A stretch of 64,000 nt of DNA from Musa acuminata AAA Group (taxonomy: Eukaryota; Streptophyta; Magnoliopsida; Zingiberales; Musaceae), in assembly GCF_036884655.1 (NCBI RefSeq), contig NC_088355.1, forward strand, positions 41,593,001 to 41,657,000, given 5' to 3'. Of this stretch, positions 35,730-49,977 are shown in pieces. Both the position numbers and the translations under genes were made by a program. The notes under the pieces are model-generated. The model was given only the letters and a program-made list of their open reading frames with translations. It did no database searches and was not told the origin of the DNA. Position 1 is the first letter of the stretch. Every line of letters begins with the position of its first letter.

Positions 35730-36634
35730 ATGAGCTACTACAACCAGCAGCAGCCTCCCGTCGGAGTCCCCCCTCCCCAAGGTATCCATTCGTCCATCCT
35801 TGTTAGGGTTGGTTCGGTTTCTTTGGTTTCGGATCTCTGATCATCGTTTTTATCTGTTTCTTGCTAACTTTAGGTTATCCGCCGGAGGGGTACCCGAAAG
35901 ACGCCTACCCGCCACCGGGGTACCCACCACAGGGTTACCCGCCGGCCGGTTACCCGCAGCAGGGGTACCCGCCTCCTGGATACCCTCCGCCGTACGCTCA
36001 ACCGCCGCCGCCACAGCAGAGCAGCGGGCCTTCCTTCATGGAGGGATGGTAATGCAAACCAAACGATCTCTTTCCCTGTACCTTTTTCCCTTGTTTTCGT
36101 CTCCCGTTCCCCTCTCCTCGGTCGCCATTATGGAAGTATCGAACGGGATCCGATCTGCGACCCCGCGGCCTCCCAACCGGCGCAGGACCAGCAGATCCGC
36201 GCCTCCGTCGTCCGCATCGCCGCCGCAGGGTCATCTGGGACGCCGATCTGAGCCAGATTCCGTTGGTCTCACGGCGGTGGCGGCGACCGGCGCCAGGTAG
36301 CGGGATCCACGGCTATCGTGCGCGGGGCGGTTGTGGAGGCGCGTGAAGGACCCAGACGGATCACGTTCTTTGTGACTTACGTGTTCACCACTTTGTTCTG
36401 TTCGTTTCCTTTTAACGCTTTCTCGTGCCATAAATGAATGGGGTTGGTTTTTCTTATCCTGCGGTTCCGTCCGCAACCGCCCCCCCACCCCGCCCAAAAC
36501 CATTTCGCCACGTGTTCAAAATCGACCATGGTCATTACATGTCAGGTTTCTAACATATCGTGGATGGTGTTGGTGATTTGTGGTGCAGCTTGGCCGCTCT
36601 TTGCTGTTGCTGTCTTTTGGATGCTTGCTTTTGA
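35730..36634 (+). CDS. Cysteine-rich transmembrane (CYSTM) proline-rich protein
   Basis: CYSTM proteins are short tail-anchored membrane proteins linked to stress tolerance and defence. Exons 35730-35781, 35874-36048 and 36589-36634 give 90 residues. The N-terminal half is proline- and tyrosine-rich with repeated GYPPxGYP units (GYPPEGYP, GYPPQGYP, GYPPAGYP, GYPPPGYP), the usual pattern. The tail, built across the last intron, reads MEGCLAALCCCCLLDACF, the conserved Cys-run membrane segment that ends the protein. Without the third exon the open frame reads on into the intron and stops immediately after MEGW, so the 46-bp last exon is essential; it is easily missed by ORF finding. All introns are GT-AG. 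Family assignment is firm; the precise function is unknown. Confidence 0.93.
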
Positions 36635-37869
<1,235 letters not shown>

Positions 37870-39423
37870 ATGGCCTCGCCCCCTCCGGCACCGGCAATGT
37901 CGTTCTCCGACTTCCCGGAGGACATCCAGCTCAACATCCTCTCCTTCCTCTCTCCCACCGAGATCTCCGCCTTTGCCTGCACCTCCCGCCGCTTTGCCGC
38001 CCTCTGCGGCGCCGCAGCCCACGAGAGCCCCCTCTGGGTCTTCATGTGCGAGCGCCGCTGGGGCTTCAGCACCCGCCTCCGGTCCTGGTCCTCCTCCGCC
38101 GCTGCTGGCCGCCGCTCCCCCTTCGCGCGCCTTTACAAGGCCCTCGACCGCTGGGAAGACCTTATTGGGTTCTGGCGTCGTATCGGCCCCGGCGACCCGC
38201 ATCTTGTCTTCTTCGAGTGGGGCCCCTCCTACATTGTCGGGTCCCGAGTCTCCCCCTCGACCGAGGGAGCCAGAGACGGATACGGCATCCTCAAAGTGCC
38301 CTTTCTGTGGTTGGGTCTCTCCTCCCACGGCGAGCCCGTTAGCTTCCTCCATCCCGGCTGTCGCTTGGACTCGGTGGCGGATCTGCTGGGCGCGGTTTCG
38401 GACTCCTCGATCTCATCCTCGGGTTTCTCAGATCCCGACTTGGTGCCCGTGACCGTCAGTTTCATGGGTCGCAACCATTTCGTGTTGGAAGAGAATCGGG
38501 GCCATGACGCAAATGCTAGGGCAGAAAGTTCCAATTGGGTTCAGAAGGAGGTGCTTCGAATTGAGGGCACCTCCCCTCCGGACCGGTTGATGTCGGAGAT
38601 CTATCAGCACTTTGCCAATCGGACGAGCCCCATTGATGGTAAGGCTACGAGAAGGCAGAGAAAGAAGGAAAAGGAGCGTTTCGAAAGGAGGCGACGATGG
38701 CATGCAGAGCATTTTGTGAAGATCCGTAACTGCTATCCCACACCAGAGCGGCCTTTGCAGGGCTTGTGGAAGGTGATTGCTTCTCTTTCCTTGTCGATTT
38801 ATACTTAATTTCTTTTAATCCTTTTAGGGATATTAAGTGTATCGTAAGTTAATTTTTAGGTTTCTTCTCCTTTGATCATTGCAAGTCCTTATAAACAACA
38901 TTTCTTCTGATAGGGGATCTCTGAGGACAGGGTTCTTGAGTTTTATCTTGTTGCCTACGATGATATCGGTGGAATTACTTGTCGGAGGGTTGGCGAAGCA
39001 GGGGGTCAATTTTCGTGTTATTCTCCAGTTTTCTGGACTTCAAACACAGCATTTCTTGAATCACCATTTCCTAGAGAGGAACAGGATTTGTATGGGAGCC
39101 GCGAGCATATTCGCTCTGTGGCTTCCGATTGGAGAAGCACTGAGAGTGAAGTCGTCTCGCGCATTCTCCATATCAACTCTGGCTGCTGCGACTTGGTAAT
39201 TCGAAGCCTATCTGATTCCTCCAGCAGTGATCCAAGAAACGCGGATGGTAGGATATGGGAGTATGATGATGGAACCTTTGGGTTTGGATTTCTTCGAAAT
39301 GATTATATCATTGATTTGAAGCATGTCACCTTAAATGGGTCTCTTCTTGATACTGTAGAGTTACCTTCTCTACGAACTCTAGCTACTGACAAGTCACGAT
39401 CGTGTGATTCTGTTGATTTTTAA
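37870..39423 (+). CDS. F-box protein, At3g12350-like
   Basis: Predicted substrate adaptor of an SCF ubiquitin ligase. Exons 37870-38772 and 38914-39423 join in phase 0, giving 470 residues. The F-box spans about residues 11-60 (FSDFPEDIQLNILSFLSPTE, then ISAFACTSRRF and a conserved LW). A family-specific region follows, with LVFFEWGPSYIVGSRV and VPFLWLG, then a highly basic helix RRQRKKEKERFERRRRW around residue 260-280. The exon join forms GLWKGISEDRVLEFYLVAYDDIGG-type sequence, a conserved block of this family, and the end contains WEYDDGTFGFGFLRNDYIID. No kelch or LRR repeats are visible. Target unknown. GC content falls steeply from exon 1 to exon 2, typical of grass-like monocot genes. 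Confidence 0.9.
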
Positions 39424-39847
39424 TGAAATCAAATAATTCTGAGAACTGCTGAGTTTTTATTGATATGTTGTAGGCATAGACAGGAAAACAAGTGAGGTTT
39501 GCCATGTTTTTGAACGGTAACATGTGTTGACATTGACGAGCATGAAGAAATGCAAATTGAGTACAAATAGTGAACAACTCACTAAACTCCTCTTATTTTT
39601 ATGTTCTCGTATCCGATGTATCGTAATAATTATCATAGATGTGACTCTTTAGGTTTAATATTGAGTTAGTCATAAGTCAGTCATATATATCATCAAAATT
39701 CTTTCTGATTTAATAAATTATTATTTTTATAATAATTCACTTGATTTATCGACTACGGTCATTACGCTGTAATCCTCAAACGATACGAAGAATATAATCC
39801 ATTATATTTATCTGTCCTTAATTATCGTGTATTTATAGTTTTTCATC

Positions 39848-39962
39848 CATCTAATACTCTAGAGATTGTATATCAAGCATAGTATTATCGAGTTCAAACA
39901 GTATCGAGCATCTAATACTCTAGAGATTGTATATCAAGCATAGTATTATCGAGTTCAAACAG
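39848..39962. repeat. 61-bp tandem duplication
   Basis: Copy 1 begins CATCTAATACTC at 39848 and copy 2 at 39909. The second copy stops after about 54 bp, and the shared part shows no mismatch by eye, so the event is young. Confidence 0.9.
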
Positions 39963-39989
39963 TTTCTACTCGATGCTCGTCGGATTCTC

Positions 39990-40620
39990 TCTCTTTTTCA
40001 ATCCGAATGACCTTGACTAGGGATTTATTTGAGCAAACACACATGGGATATTTCTCTCATGACATAGAGAGCGAATGATCTTCTATCGACACTCGATAGC
40101 TCTCATAAGGTTGATTACCACTTTCGATGACCGATTGTGCTAGATTTGAAACTTTCAAGCCTATGAGTCTAATATCAAAGAGTGGAGTACTCATATATGA
40201 CATCTTTAGTGTCTCAAGTCTAAGAACCAAATATACTACCAAGACGACGGAATCATTGTCTGACGATCAGGTATAATCAACTATCCAACATCTCGTGAGC
40301 GGACTAATCAATGAACTCATTCTTCAATGAGCACTTACACTATATCCCTAGTGTCGTCATACGAGCAACTATAAGACCAGCCACATCCATCATATGGACA
40401 GATATACAACATACAAATCTGTCCAGTTATCTCAATGTCCCTCTCGAGTAACCTATGATCGAGATTATTTAGGGTCTATGTTTAAAGATAAATCGGTCTC
40501 ATTATCGTGATTTTATTATGATTCGATTCTCATTATACAGATCCATAAACATCACAATATATCCATATAACAAGCAATATAAAGTGATAAAATATAAAAT
40601 AAAAAAATACGTGTCATTTC
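39990..40620. mobile_element. Possible degraded LTR-retroelement DNA
   Basis: Non-coding DNA with the general look of plant LTR sequence, e.g. the block around 40441 with CTCTCGAGTAACCTATGATCG. No TG...CA ends or target duplications were fixed, so this is only a suggestion. Confidence 0.3.
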
Positions 40621-41465
40621 TCACGTGATTGATTTGTAGGGTACCTATGACTAACATATGTCACTAATAAATTTATTTGATTTTATTTTAAATAATTCAT
40701 AACTATGAACCAAAAATTAATTTTAAATTTTTTTACTTTACTTATGCCTTCTAGTGTGTGTTATAAATCATATGTAGTATCATAGAAACTCGATTGAACT
40801 TATTTTTATCTAAAGTATAAAATAAAATATTAACAGATTAGTATTTAAATAAAATATTTTTAAAAAAATTATTTCATTCATCTATCGATTTATAACAGCT
40901 TGATTTTTCCAACCTATGTCATTCCCCTCGAGACCATTGATTTTTACAATCAATTTTCTTTCCAACAAGAAAAGATTGACTATCATTGTTATAACTCTCT
41001 TTTTTTATATACTTAAGAAATAATTTAAAATTTCAACCAAACTCAATAAGAGAAGAAGAAGGATAAGGTGAGCAAAAGCAATAGTAAAGCCAAAGGCGAG
41101 ACAGAGATGACGAGAAAAGGGTGATCAATGAGCAAAGCCTGATGCCCGACATACCTTAAGGCAACATGACCTCGTGACATGATAGTCAACCAAGTGACGA
41201 TAAGAGACGGTACATATATTATACAAAAAAAACACTAAATGAGAAAAACAAAAATCGAAAGTACTTGAAAAGTAAAAAAAGAAGACCTTTTCAGAAAAAT
41301 CACCCAAAAATATTATTAGCTTTATCTACAAATGCACATCCTGGCGTCAGATATTTATTTTAGAAGCTAGGCGTTTCATAGAAAATAAATATTATACATC
41401 TAGAGGAAAAACAATATACTCTTTCTTACAGTTCCTCATCACAAGAAAATACTGAACCCTTGTCT

Positions 41466-44400
41466 TCAGTGTCGAGTGGATAACATATCATCCTTAGTCC
41501 TGTCTTGTCTCCATTTCTCGAGTATTTCTGATGCTGGTGGCAAGTCTGAGAAAGGTGTTCCAATGTGGGCAGTCAGCAAATCCAGTGTTTTATCAGTAAC
41601 AGAAGGCTCCAAGTCGTAATTCTGCAAACTCTCATCTCTATAATGGCTTCCATCTAAGGTTTCGACGCAGCCACCATTAATTTCAGGAGACAGTTCACCA
41701 GGTTGATAGTCCTGAATTCTGCCAACGCTCTCAAAATCACTGTCATTCTCATCCAAAGTGTCATCGTCCATCGAAGCCACATAAGACTCTGCAGAGGTAG
41801 AGGCATCCTTCGATAGTCTAGTGCCGCAAACATACTGCAGTGACTTCAAAAAATTGGGTACAGGATCTTCCATCACAACATTACAGCTCTGGAAATGGTT
41901 CAACAGATCTTCCAACCTCCCCATGCTAAACCTACCCATGTCCCTCTGGAGGATGCTTGCCCACTGACTCTCACTTACCTTGAGTGAAGCATGAGCCATG
42001 CCATTGAGGAGACTTGCTGTCCTTGCAAAGTTTTGTTGCGCAATGGTCTGGAATATCATTGCGATAAACAGTGATACATGAGGAATTTCTCCCGCTTCGA
42101 GTACTGTGTCGAATGCATGCTCCAGCAAATGCCACTGCAGAGAAACCAGAAAGAATGTCAAGTTTTTTAAATCCAAATTGCTCCTATCGGCAACGACAGA
42201 AAATTGTTCACCAACTATGCTTATTCGAAGCTGCTAAGGTTATTGATTGGCATGGATACCCCGAAATAAGTTCCATACGAGACAAATCAACATGAACATA
42301 TGAAAGGCTTGGAAGGAATTGGAACAATCAAGAATTCAGCAGGACTTTCTGTGTGTTGAGAGATCTCAAAAAAATCATACCTTTCCAGCTCTAGATGCTT
42401 CAACTAGTAGCCATGAATGTTTCCTGTGATCTAGCTGGTGACCGCAGAGAGTCATCTCCTTATACACATGCTCGAAATACTCCCATTGTTGAGCAGAGGC
42501 AGATGCTTCTAGCATGGATTTGAATGAATAAGCATCCAGCTGAAGAGATGAACCATTTGCAGAGTGAGGCTTTGATCGACAATAGGTGGCTTTAGTAGCT
42601 TCAAACAGTTCTTTAGCTTTCGCAAACATGTCTCCGCAACAATAAACTTTCAGCATGGCATTTATGGTTCCAATATTAGGAGTGCAATGGTCTTTCATGT
42701 GCTTGAAAATTGAGATGCAATCAGCAATGTGTCCACCATCCAATGCAGATAGGATCATGCCAGTAAATGTCACCTCCAAAGGTTTTGTAAGATGAAGTGT
42801 TTGTAGCTTCTCAACCTGCACACAAAACATTAACATATATTTTGCCAATTATGCTTCCAAATAATCTTAGACACAACACCACCAAAAAGACAACCAGAAA
42901 AGGCTGGGTCATAGTATAAAAGCATGTGATCTAATGAATAACAACAAAACAACTGATGTATTAACCCTCTGCAAGTTCACTGTGCTATGCTAAAAATCAA
43001 TTAGCTATAAGATGCTACCCAAACAGGTCCTTAAATAAGAAGTTACAACTGCTGCACAGATTATGTAGTCAGCCTCGTATTTTTGTAGCAAAAACGACAT
43101 GGTTAATAGCCTTGATCCATTGTAAGATGTAAGTACCAAAAAAGGTTGTATAGAACTGTGGTTAATCAAGATCAAACAGTAGCAGAAGCATTAATGGTGA
43201 AGGATGGGTTCAGAAATGACAAAGCAAATTGGATAGAGCTTATGCATGGTGCTGACTAAAGGCATTTACATTTTAGTAAGCAAGGTGCCACCTGAAACAA
43301 ATTAACGGTAACTCATCTTTTGGTCCCATATTGTTCATTAAAACACTTAATAAATACCTAACTTTAGACTTTTAGGCTTTATACCCAAACCATATAGTTC
43401 AGGAATATTTGCAAAATTTGATAGACAACGAAACTATCTCATGCTTGCAAGAAAGGAGAAATATCATGGATGTCATTAACGATCTTCACCAAAATTTACT
43501 CGAACAAATCAACTCATGGCATTGTAGATTATAGACTTCTAACTTGACAACAGTATAGATAAGAGATTACAGAACTCTGAAGCAATAATTTGCTTATCCA
43601 GCACAAATTATTGGAATAATTTACTAATATTATAAGCATGATTTTTCATAGGTAAATGCACATAAAAATGCTATTGTTTTGTTATGATCTGCATTGAACA
43701 CCATCCACTATTTCTGATTTAATCAGTAAAAAATGATTCGATTTGATGGAAATATTAGTCATGCATATAATTCTGCATTCATATATGACAAAACACAGAT
43801 GTCCATGCTGTATATATGTCAAATCCATGATCATCAAGAACATATTTTTCTGCACAAGGACATCCCCCATTGAATTGATAAGATTTGATCATACTGTAAA
43901 AGGTAATGCAACGTCATAAAAATGTGGTTGAAGAATTAGTAAAAGAACGTAGGAAATGCCAAGAAAGAGTCAAGAGTCCAAACAATCAAATATCTATACT
44001 TGCTAAATATTTCTCTAAATCTACTACCATGAAAACCAGCAAGATGGATATTGATATAGGATTCAAGATGATAGAGAGCGAATGCACCTCAATTATTGCA
44101 TCTTGCCATCTCCCTTTGTTGCAAAGACAACATGCTAATTCATAATAAACACAAGCTGCTCCAACTACTCCTCTCCGTTCCATTTCCCTGACTGCTATGA
44201 CTGCTTCATCTACTTTACCTTCTTCCGAAAAGGCTCTAACAAGAACTGCAACCTTTGTCAAGGAATCCAACATACACATGTGAACTGGAAAAAAAGAACA
44301 ACCATTTTTCATATATTGTACCTTTGTAAGTTAAAGCTTTTGGAACTATTCCACCTCTTTGCATCTTTTCAAAGAACTTGTGTACAAGATCATATTTTCT

Positions 44401-47400
44401 CGCTTTCAACATGACCTTTCAACAAGCAGTTCCTGTTAAGACTGTTATTACATCTATATTTTCAGAAGAAAAAGTACCAACAGAGAGATAAGTAGAAGAA
44501 AAAAGCAACAATGGTGTACCTTAGTTAACCTCACAATCAAGTTCTTCTCTTTCCTAATCTCTCATTAAAATTTGCACAAAAAAGCCATCTTCTCAACACA
44601 ATTTAAGACTAGGAAAAGCATGTAAGAAACAGCATAATCATGCTACTAAGAATGAGAACTATGTCAAACAGTTAAAATCAATTTTCTTAGTACAAAGTGA
44701 TCAGCAATTAACTATTACAATGATTTTTACATAAAAAGTCTCCAATTTTTAAATCCTGAAGATTGTAGGTGTTGATTAATTGTCTTTTCGCTCACCCCCA
44801 AAGTGAAGTTTAGTTTTTCAAGAAGATTTTCAGCTATAACAATCAACCAGGCAAGAAATTTCAACAAAGTAAAATATACTTGAGCACAATGACAATGGTT
44901 TTTAATCGGGATTTCAGCTATAATAATCAAACTAGGAGTTTCAACAAAGTGAAATATACTTAAGCAAACGACAATGATTTTCGATTGGGTATTAGAAAAA
45001 TTTAGAGAGTTCAGAAGTTAAATCTTTCCTTGCTGCCAAAATGTAGCTGAATGTAGATAAAAACCAGTAGTCTTCAAAATTATTAAATATATCTGAATTT
45101 CAGTATCTAGACCAAACTATGATACAAAAGTTGTGTCATGCAAAACTTACTTCCATTGCTAATCCATAAGTTGCTCCAATAGGCTTTATTCCCCTATGCC
45201 TCATCTGTTCCAGAACCCAAAACACCCCTTTCCATTGACGGGATGGCACACATGCATTCAGCACCTAGCAAGAGGTTAACATGATATTAAGCCAACGAAA
45301 AAGGCATGCAATTAGGTGCCATGTAGCTACTTTTCATATAAAAAAATAAAAACATAAACCAAATAAAAACATCCATACAGCATTGTAAATGATCACATCT
45401 GGCTCCAAGCATGGATCCCAGTTTCTGCGGTTCATATTCTTGAGTGTTTTAGAGGGTTTTTGTTTCATACATTCAACTATGTTGACTAACTCATTCACAA
45501 GTCCAGCTTGACCAAGTGTAACAGCAATACTGTGGTATGCAGCCATGTCAGGATATATCTGGCCATCTTCCTGAGATCAAATCAAACCAAAGGGTCAAGA
45601 ATATCAGAATAGCATCACATGCAATAATAAGAGAAGAGAGCCTGAAAATAACAATAGATAAGAGAGCCTGAAATAATCAAACAATAAATGAATACACATC
45701 ACCCGCATTTTGTTAAAAATTTGAAGAGCTTCAGTTGATCTCCTTGCCTTGCCTAAAAGAGCTAGAAGCTTGGTGTACACAAACCTGCATAGCAGAACAT
45801 ATCACTGTTGAGTTTTTGTGTAGTTATCTTAAATTTACAACAATTATCTCACTACTCCAAACAAATCAATAGTTCCCAATTAAGAAAATGTAAAAAAAAA
45901 ACATATATATGTCATACCTGCTTTTCCTATGCTTGTATTGCTTTTCGTTGTACACCCATTCCACAACAGACAGTGCCTGACTCCAGTTTCCAAGAACCCC
46001 TAGTCGTTCAACTATTTTAAGCAAATGCATCTCAGTAAAGAACATGCCCGATTGCTTCATTATCCTTGAATACTTCCAGTCATGCAAACTTAAATCCGTA
46101 GCACTGAGCCTACATGATGACAACAAGGTGCTTTAGAAGGCTTGTAACTTGGTAGTTTACGTGCAAGCATAGACAATTAATTAACCAAACAAGCTCAAAG
46201 CAAACAGTAATTCAATTAGGGAAGGGCCATAATCATCAGCATAGTAGCAGGTTACAATATCGACAAAATCTAAAATGTTACTCGTAACAGCTGCTAAAGA
46301 TTTTTGAATGACAGAGGATAATTGATGGATGTTCTGGTTATGAAGCTATATCTAAACCAAGATTTGCAATGCAAGAAATTTGGCAACTTGGAAGCTTGTC
46401 CAATAGCATAGAACAGATGCTTGCTACAGTGAGAAGGTTCACCAAGCTGTTACTTGAACAGCAACTTAATCACAAGCCAAGGTCAAAGATCCCAGGGCCT
46501 TGTTCTATATTACGCATCACTAAAATGAAATATTCACCTAATGAAATCCATCAATTCATTACTTAATCAAAAAAAGCAATCTGATAGTAAAGTCAACATT
46601 CAGCTGCACTCAAAAAATTCATAACATTAATAAGCAGAAAAAATTTGCAACGGATGCCAAACATAAATCACCAATTTCAATTGGAGCAGCATTACCAACA
46701 ACCATGGCAAGGCTGAATTCACGAGTCCTCGATCAGTAGGAGCTCCAATAGAAACATTTACCAGTCAGAAGAATTGTGCAAAGCCAATACAACCGAAATA
46801 AGATGCAAAGGCTAAAACTTCAAATTAATCAAGAAAAAGAAGAGGCCAAGTGGATAAAGTTCGCACCTGTCCACAAGCAAGCGAATTTTCTCTTCAGCTC
46901 CTACCACCAGCCTCGATTTCGGCACCTTCCTCTCTTGTTTGTCTACAAAACCACCTGCATCCTCTACTTCATCGTTAACCAATAGCCATCGGAACCGCTC
47001 CTCGTTCCTCTCGGCTAGCATCCGCCTCAGCTCCTCTAGGTGTTCAGTCCTCAGCCTGCCACCTCCGGGATCCTCCATCGCGCTCGCGAGTCCTCGCAAG
47101 TCGACAGCCTTGGAGCCCTCCCACGGCCTCCCAGAGAGCGCCACCGCCCTCTCGTCCCTCCGGCGGAGCTCCTCTCTCACGGCACCGTACTCGGCGGAGA
47201 CGGTGCGGAAGAGGTCATCGTCCTCCAAGGCCCGCCTCTGGGCCTCGGAGAGGGGAGGGGGTTGTTCTTGGAGGGCTCGTTTCTTGGATCTGCGGAAGGC
47301 CTTCTGGGCCTCTTTCTTGCGTAGGGCGTGGAGGATCTTGGGAGTGGGGAAGACGCCCTTGCGGAGGAGCCGCTGCCTGATGGCCTCAGTGTTGGGCTCG

Positions 47401-47456
47401 AAGGGCTTGTGCTCGGAGAAAAAGGTCGACAGTGAAGCGGAAGCTGAGACTGCCAT
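41466..47456 (-). CDS. DG1: PPR protein DG1 (At5g67570-like), chloroplastic
   Basis: Pentatricopeptide-repeat protein; the Arabidopsis orthologue DELAYED GREENING 1 acts in chloroplast gene expression with sigma factor SIG6 and is needed for greening. Nine exons: 47456-46867, 46109-45918, 45784-45703, 45570-45379, 45264-45151, 44415-44322, 44245-44088, 42815-42381, 42134-41466. They join in frame to give 841 residues (Arabidopsis protein about 800). The N-terminus is Ser/Ala-rich, fitting a transit peptide. Family landmarks: TPKILHALRKKE, GRPWEG, LVDRLS, SRFVYTKLLALLGKARR, PDMAAYHSIAVTLGQAGL, NWDPCLEPDVIIYNAVLNACVP, GATYGLAMEVML, YYELACCLCNKGRW and SRAGKWHLLEHAFD. PPR helices run through exons 2-9; the C-terminal 130 residues are acidic and disordered. 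No stop or frameshift was seen, so the gene looks intact. Confidence 0.94.
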
Positions 47457-49977
47457 GGCCAGGCGGGGGATTGAGGAGGGCGTCGCAAAGAGGGGGAATG
47501 ACTACATATTGGATTTCCTGATTATTTCCATAGAAAATTACATTTTAGCCCTTTAGACCGAATGCGACCAATAACATGGCTGGTATTTTTTTGTGTACGA
47601 GAAGGGGGGCGGAAAGAGCCTTAACATTTGATTCAACTCCACTATTCAGCTCATTAGCCCATTTTATGAACCGAATCCGATGAGTCCAACGGATCCAACT
47701 CGCATCCATGATTTGATCGTTTCTCGAATTTATAGATATATTATATGTTTATCGGATCGAGATAAATATTTATCCTTCAAATTTTGGGCATATTGATGCA
47801 TCGGTGGGCTTCTTGTATGGATAAAGGCCTTATTGGGCCCTAAGAACACGACGCGGTAAGCAGTCGGATTACGTGCTTCTCTTCGTCAGGCTTCGATGCA
47901 ATGCTTCCGCCGCCCGCTTTCCCGACGTAAGAACAACTCGTTACTCCTTCGTCACCCCGTCGAGCCGAAACCCTAAGAGGAGGAGGAGGAGCAAAGAGCA
48001 GCATCAATGGAGGTTGCGTTTCTTGATCATTTCATTCCTTGCCATCTCTCACCCCTCTCTGTGTCCCATCTCTGTTTCAGGAAGAACAAACAGGGTCACG
48101 AGGGGGCAAAGAAGGAGAAGACGCAACAGTCCCTCCATCTCGTTCTCGCGCAAATAGTTAACATAAGTTGACTCGCCACACTAAAGTAAAGGGTTATATA
48201 TACGAAACAAAGTCATCAAGGTGGACCTTTTACCGTATTACCGGAGGCCGTGAGCAGTACACATCAAACAGACTGCTACGCTATAATAGAAAGCAAGTTC
48301 TGTTCACGAAATCTCAAGGTAAAGCAAAAGGTTCTTTCAAGAAGATTCAATCTTTCGCACAGAATCCGGAAATTAATCGCAATGCTTGGTTGCACAGGAT
48401 ATTTAATTCAAATAAATCAAGAATCTGCAACGAATTATGAGTACGATGGAAAAAGAAAAAAAAGGTAATGTCCAACTAATATACTTGATAGGATCCATTA
48501 ATTGTTGTGGGTGGTTGACCTACTTCCCCATCAGCTTCGTTGTCCACCCTCCACTGCCATCATCGAGCGGGTCTTCAACAAAGTTCAACATAGAGTGAGT
48601 GAGGAAAGGAAGAGAAAGAGAAACATGTTTACACGCGGAGATGGAAATGGGAAAGAGCTTTCACCAGATTCCCACCACCAGAAGGCAGTAGACAAGGGAG
48701 ACGACGAGGGAGCCAACGACCGAAGTCGCGGCGTGGAAGACCGTCGACAGTCTCCTCTCTTGCAGCGCCCAGATGGTGCCCAAGAAATCCACCGCCACCA
48801 GCAGCAGCCCCATTGCAGTCGCTGCAGACGATGCCGAGATAAGAATAGGAGTGGAGAGAGGGGAGCGGATGTGGAGTCACTCCGCATTCCAAGGCTCAAA
48901 AGGACAGTGGACATACGGGAGCGGAGTCGCTCTCAAGCATCACAAGTTATAAAAGTCAAATTCGGTGGGGTCCACGGGTGAGATTATGCTGACCTCAAAT
49001 GTTGAATATTAAGACAATAATACCCAATAATGGGGCCGTGGAAGAAACTTTTCGAAGGTGGAGAGCTTTCGTAAAGGGTGTTTGTCTTCGCTAGCAAATA
49101 AGGTTGGAGCAATGTGCGTTGATATCGACCGCATGTTCATTTATATTCCGCTTGTGATTCATCTTTCACTTCAGATTAAACCATAACATGTAGATGTGAA
49201 CACTTGTGGTGAGAATTCTATCTAAACCATGACCACTATTGTCTTCTTCCTCTTGCCAGTCTCTTGTCATGATTGACTACTAATAATAATACGTATGATG
49301 TTATGATCCACTAAGGGACCCTTCCAAGCAGTCGAAGTCGATGGCCATTGATGAGCTGCGTGATAAACTTTGTTTGAGGAAGGTCTGGAATTAGCTGCTG
49401 TAACTAACATTAATGGTGTCGAACACAAAAAAGAAAAAACACTACATCCTACACATTTTAGTAATCACACCTCACCAGTACCCGATACAACCCTAAGCTC
49501 GATAGCACATTTTACTCTATATCATACGACTTCTAATTTATACACAGCAAATGAATTGGAATATCTACCAACAAAAAACATCAGAACATTATGGAATAAG
49601 ATGAGCAAGTTATCGAAGAACAATGGTCTTCATAAACCACATTGATCAATACTATATTTCAGTAGCAAATTGCAACAGAAACAAAAATGAGTTGTATCAA
49701 TAACTCAACGAATAGTTGGCACAGAAATAGCATGAATTTCGAAATGCATGTTCCGCAACAAGGAGATTAATGCAAAAATTTGGTCACATCCCAGACCGGG
49801 AGAACAAGTGGCAAGACAAATGTCAACAAAAATGTCCCAGATTGAATGGGTTTAAGCACCCAACAAAATCAAAACCAGTCAATGGAAAACTTGAAAGTGT
49901 GTTTGTAGGATACATTTATTAGCTCTAACTTCTTCATCCAACCGGAAAATTGCACGGTACTCTACTAACAAGAGCAG
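47457..49977. other. Intergenic region, DG1 start to VDAC 3' end
   Basis: The first part is the DG1 upstream region. Around 47.87-48.15 kb there is a GC-richer transcribed-looking stretch (AAACCCTAAG leader, ATGGAG followed by GT...AG) that could encode a very short peptide, but nothing recognisable. 48661-48813 (-) encodes a small hydrophobic peptide listed separately. 49.0-49.97 kb includes the VDAC 3' UTR. Confidence 0.5.
48661..48813 (-). CDS. Possible small two-pass membrane peptide or gene remnant
   Basis: A 50-residue frame reads MGLLLVAVDFLGTIWALQ, a short charged loop (ERR), then TSVVGSLVVSLVYCLLVVGIW: two clean hydrophobic segments, unlike the other frames here. A possible 3' splice site (TCTGCAG at about 48825) lies just before the Met, so this could be the last exon of a longer membrane protein whose upstream exons were not found, or a decayed copy. 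No family was recognised and no promoter identified. The call rests on membrane-protein-like composition only. Confidence 0.3.
   Translation of the reverse strand: MGLLLVAVDFLGTIWALQERRLSTVFHAATSVVGSLVVSLVYCLLVVGIW

Larger units (their letters stand above)
39424..41465. other. Intergenic region between convergent F-box and PPR genes
   Basis: Two genes end here facing each other. 39848-39962 is a near-perfect 61-bp tandem duplication. 40.0-40.6 kb has the phrasing of degraded retroelement LTR DNA (non-coding, many ATCGAT/TCTCGAG-type words), low confidence. The rest is AT-rich with nothing recognised. Confidence 0.5.

Noticed and set aside
47873..48157. Possible short spliced gene with an AAACCCTAAG leader
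   Set aside because: An ATGGAG|GT...AG structure is possible, but the resulting peptide is under 30 residues and resembles nothing known.
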